Shown one piece after another: positions 5,508-5,592 of a DNA stretch of 5,592 bases. Source of the DNA: Candidatus Woesearchaeota archaeon. GTDB taxonomy: Archaea > Nanobdellota > Nanobdellia > Woesearchaeales > GW2011-AR4. The stretch covers positions 1 through 5,592 of the forward strand of contig DUHN01000048.1 of assembly GCA_013330825.1 (NCBI GenBank), written 5' to 3'. The translations under genes and the position numbers were made by a program. Under the pieces are notes generated by a model. That model saw nothing but the letters and a program-made list of their open reading frames with translations, was not told the DNA's origin and ran no database searches. How positions within the stretch are numbered: the stretch's first letter is position 1; the number at the start of each line of letters is the position of its first letter.

Positions 5508-5592
5508 AGTGAGCTGATGTAAACCAGCTCCAAAACACAGAAACGTTGGGAACGGTTTACGCAATGATGGCACGACCGGCAGACAATCGGAA
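5505..5592 (+). other. start of an unidentified plus-strand transcript, cut by the window end
   Basis: GC rises again here after the AT-rich promoter zone. A perfect 6-bp stem GAGCTG/CAGCTC (5511-5516 with 5525-5530) encloses an 8-base loop that contains ATGTAA. A second perfect 7-bp pairing GTAAACC/GGTTTAC (5519-5525 with 5554-5560) would exclude the first. A plus-strand frame without stops runs from 5513 to the end; possible starts in it are TTG at 5546 or ATG at 5564, the latter beginning MMARPADNR. It could be the 5' end of a gene with a structured leader or of a non-coding RNA. Too little is visible to decide. Confidence 0.3.

Noticed and set aside
5438..5592. Minus-strand frame open from the window end to 5438, containing CRSCHHC and a hydrophobic tail
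   Set aside because: About 50 codons of open frame through a promoter zone can be chance; its stop codon lies within the palindromic TATA region and a plus-strand TATA runs through it. Sequence further right would settle it.
1..5592. CRISPR array, tRNA or rRNA gene, insertion sequence or known defence operon
   Set aside because: No regularly spaced direct repeats, no tRNA T-loop or rRNA signatures, no transposase or terminal inverted repeats; a single nuclease gene alone does not make a defence system.

Overview
The window looks archaeal, most likely from a DPANN lineage; I cannot fix the phylum. Three things point there. TATA elements sit about 27 bp upstream of start codons (582-589 before 612, and 4577-4586 before 4554), as expected for archaeal, often leaderless, transcription. 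The minus-strand envelope genes resemble the large cysteine-rich, N-terminally anchored proteins I associate with Woesearchaeota, Pacearchaeota and related genomes. The proteins otherwise combine an IscA-type scaffold, a lipobox peptide and a membrane-tethered Holliday-junction-resolvase-like nuclease. No database search was possible, so family names rest on recognised motifs.

Layout. Bases 1-528 (+) encode a DUF1858-like redox domain fused to an IscA/SufA/ErpA-type iron-sulfur carrier. A clear TATA box precedes a small gene at 612-833 (+) for a 73-residue putative lipoprotein with a twin CX3C pattern. A short convergent intergenic region (834-974) carries a T-rich tract and three small palindromes. 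On the minus strand, 4554-3706 and 3713-975 overlap by 8 bases and form a probable two-gene operon. The first gene gives a membrane-anchored protein with a beta-rich domain and a Cys-repeat tail. The second gives a 912-residue anchored protein with a very Cys-rich middle and Ig-like C-terminal domains. Further upstream on the minus strand, 5343-4642 encodes a membrane-anchored, coiled-coil, PD-(D/E)XK nuclease. The last 180 bases are an AT-rich divergent promoter region followed by the beginning of an unidentified plus-strand transcript with hairpin potential.

How the genes may work together. The lipoprotein and the two operon proteins are all predicted to be extracytoplasmic and to carry patterned cysteines, so the middle of the window looks like a cell-surface block needing disulfide formation. 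The iron-sulfur carrier and the nuclease are likely independent housekeeping or DNA-processing functions. The nuclease region is visibly lower in GC (43% in one line counted) than the surface genes (65% in one line counted). I did not find CRISPR repeats, tRNA or rRNA genes, insertion sequences or a recognised defence system. The most unusual items are the twin-CX3C lipoprotein, the unresolved N-terminus of the 912-residue protein, and the right-edge structured leader.
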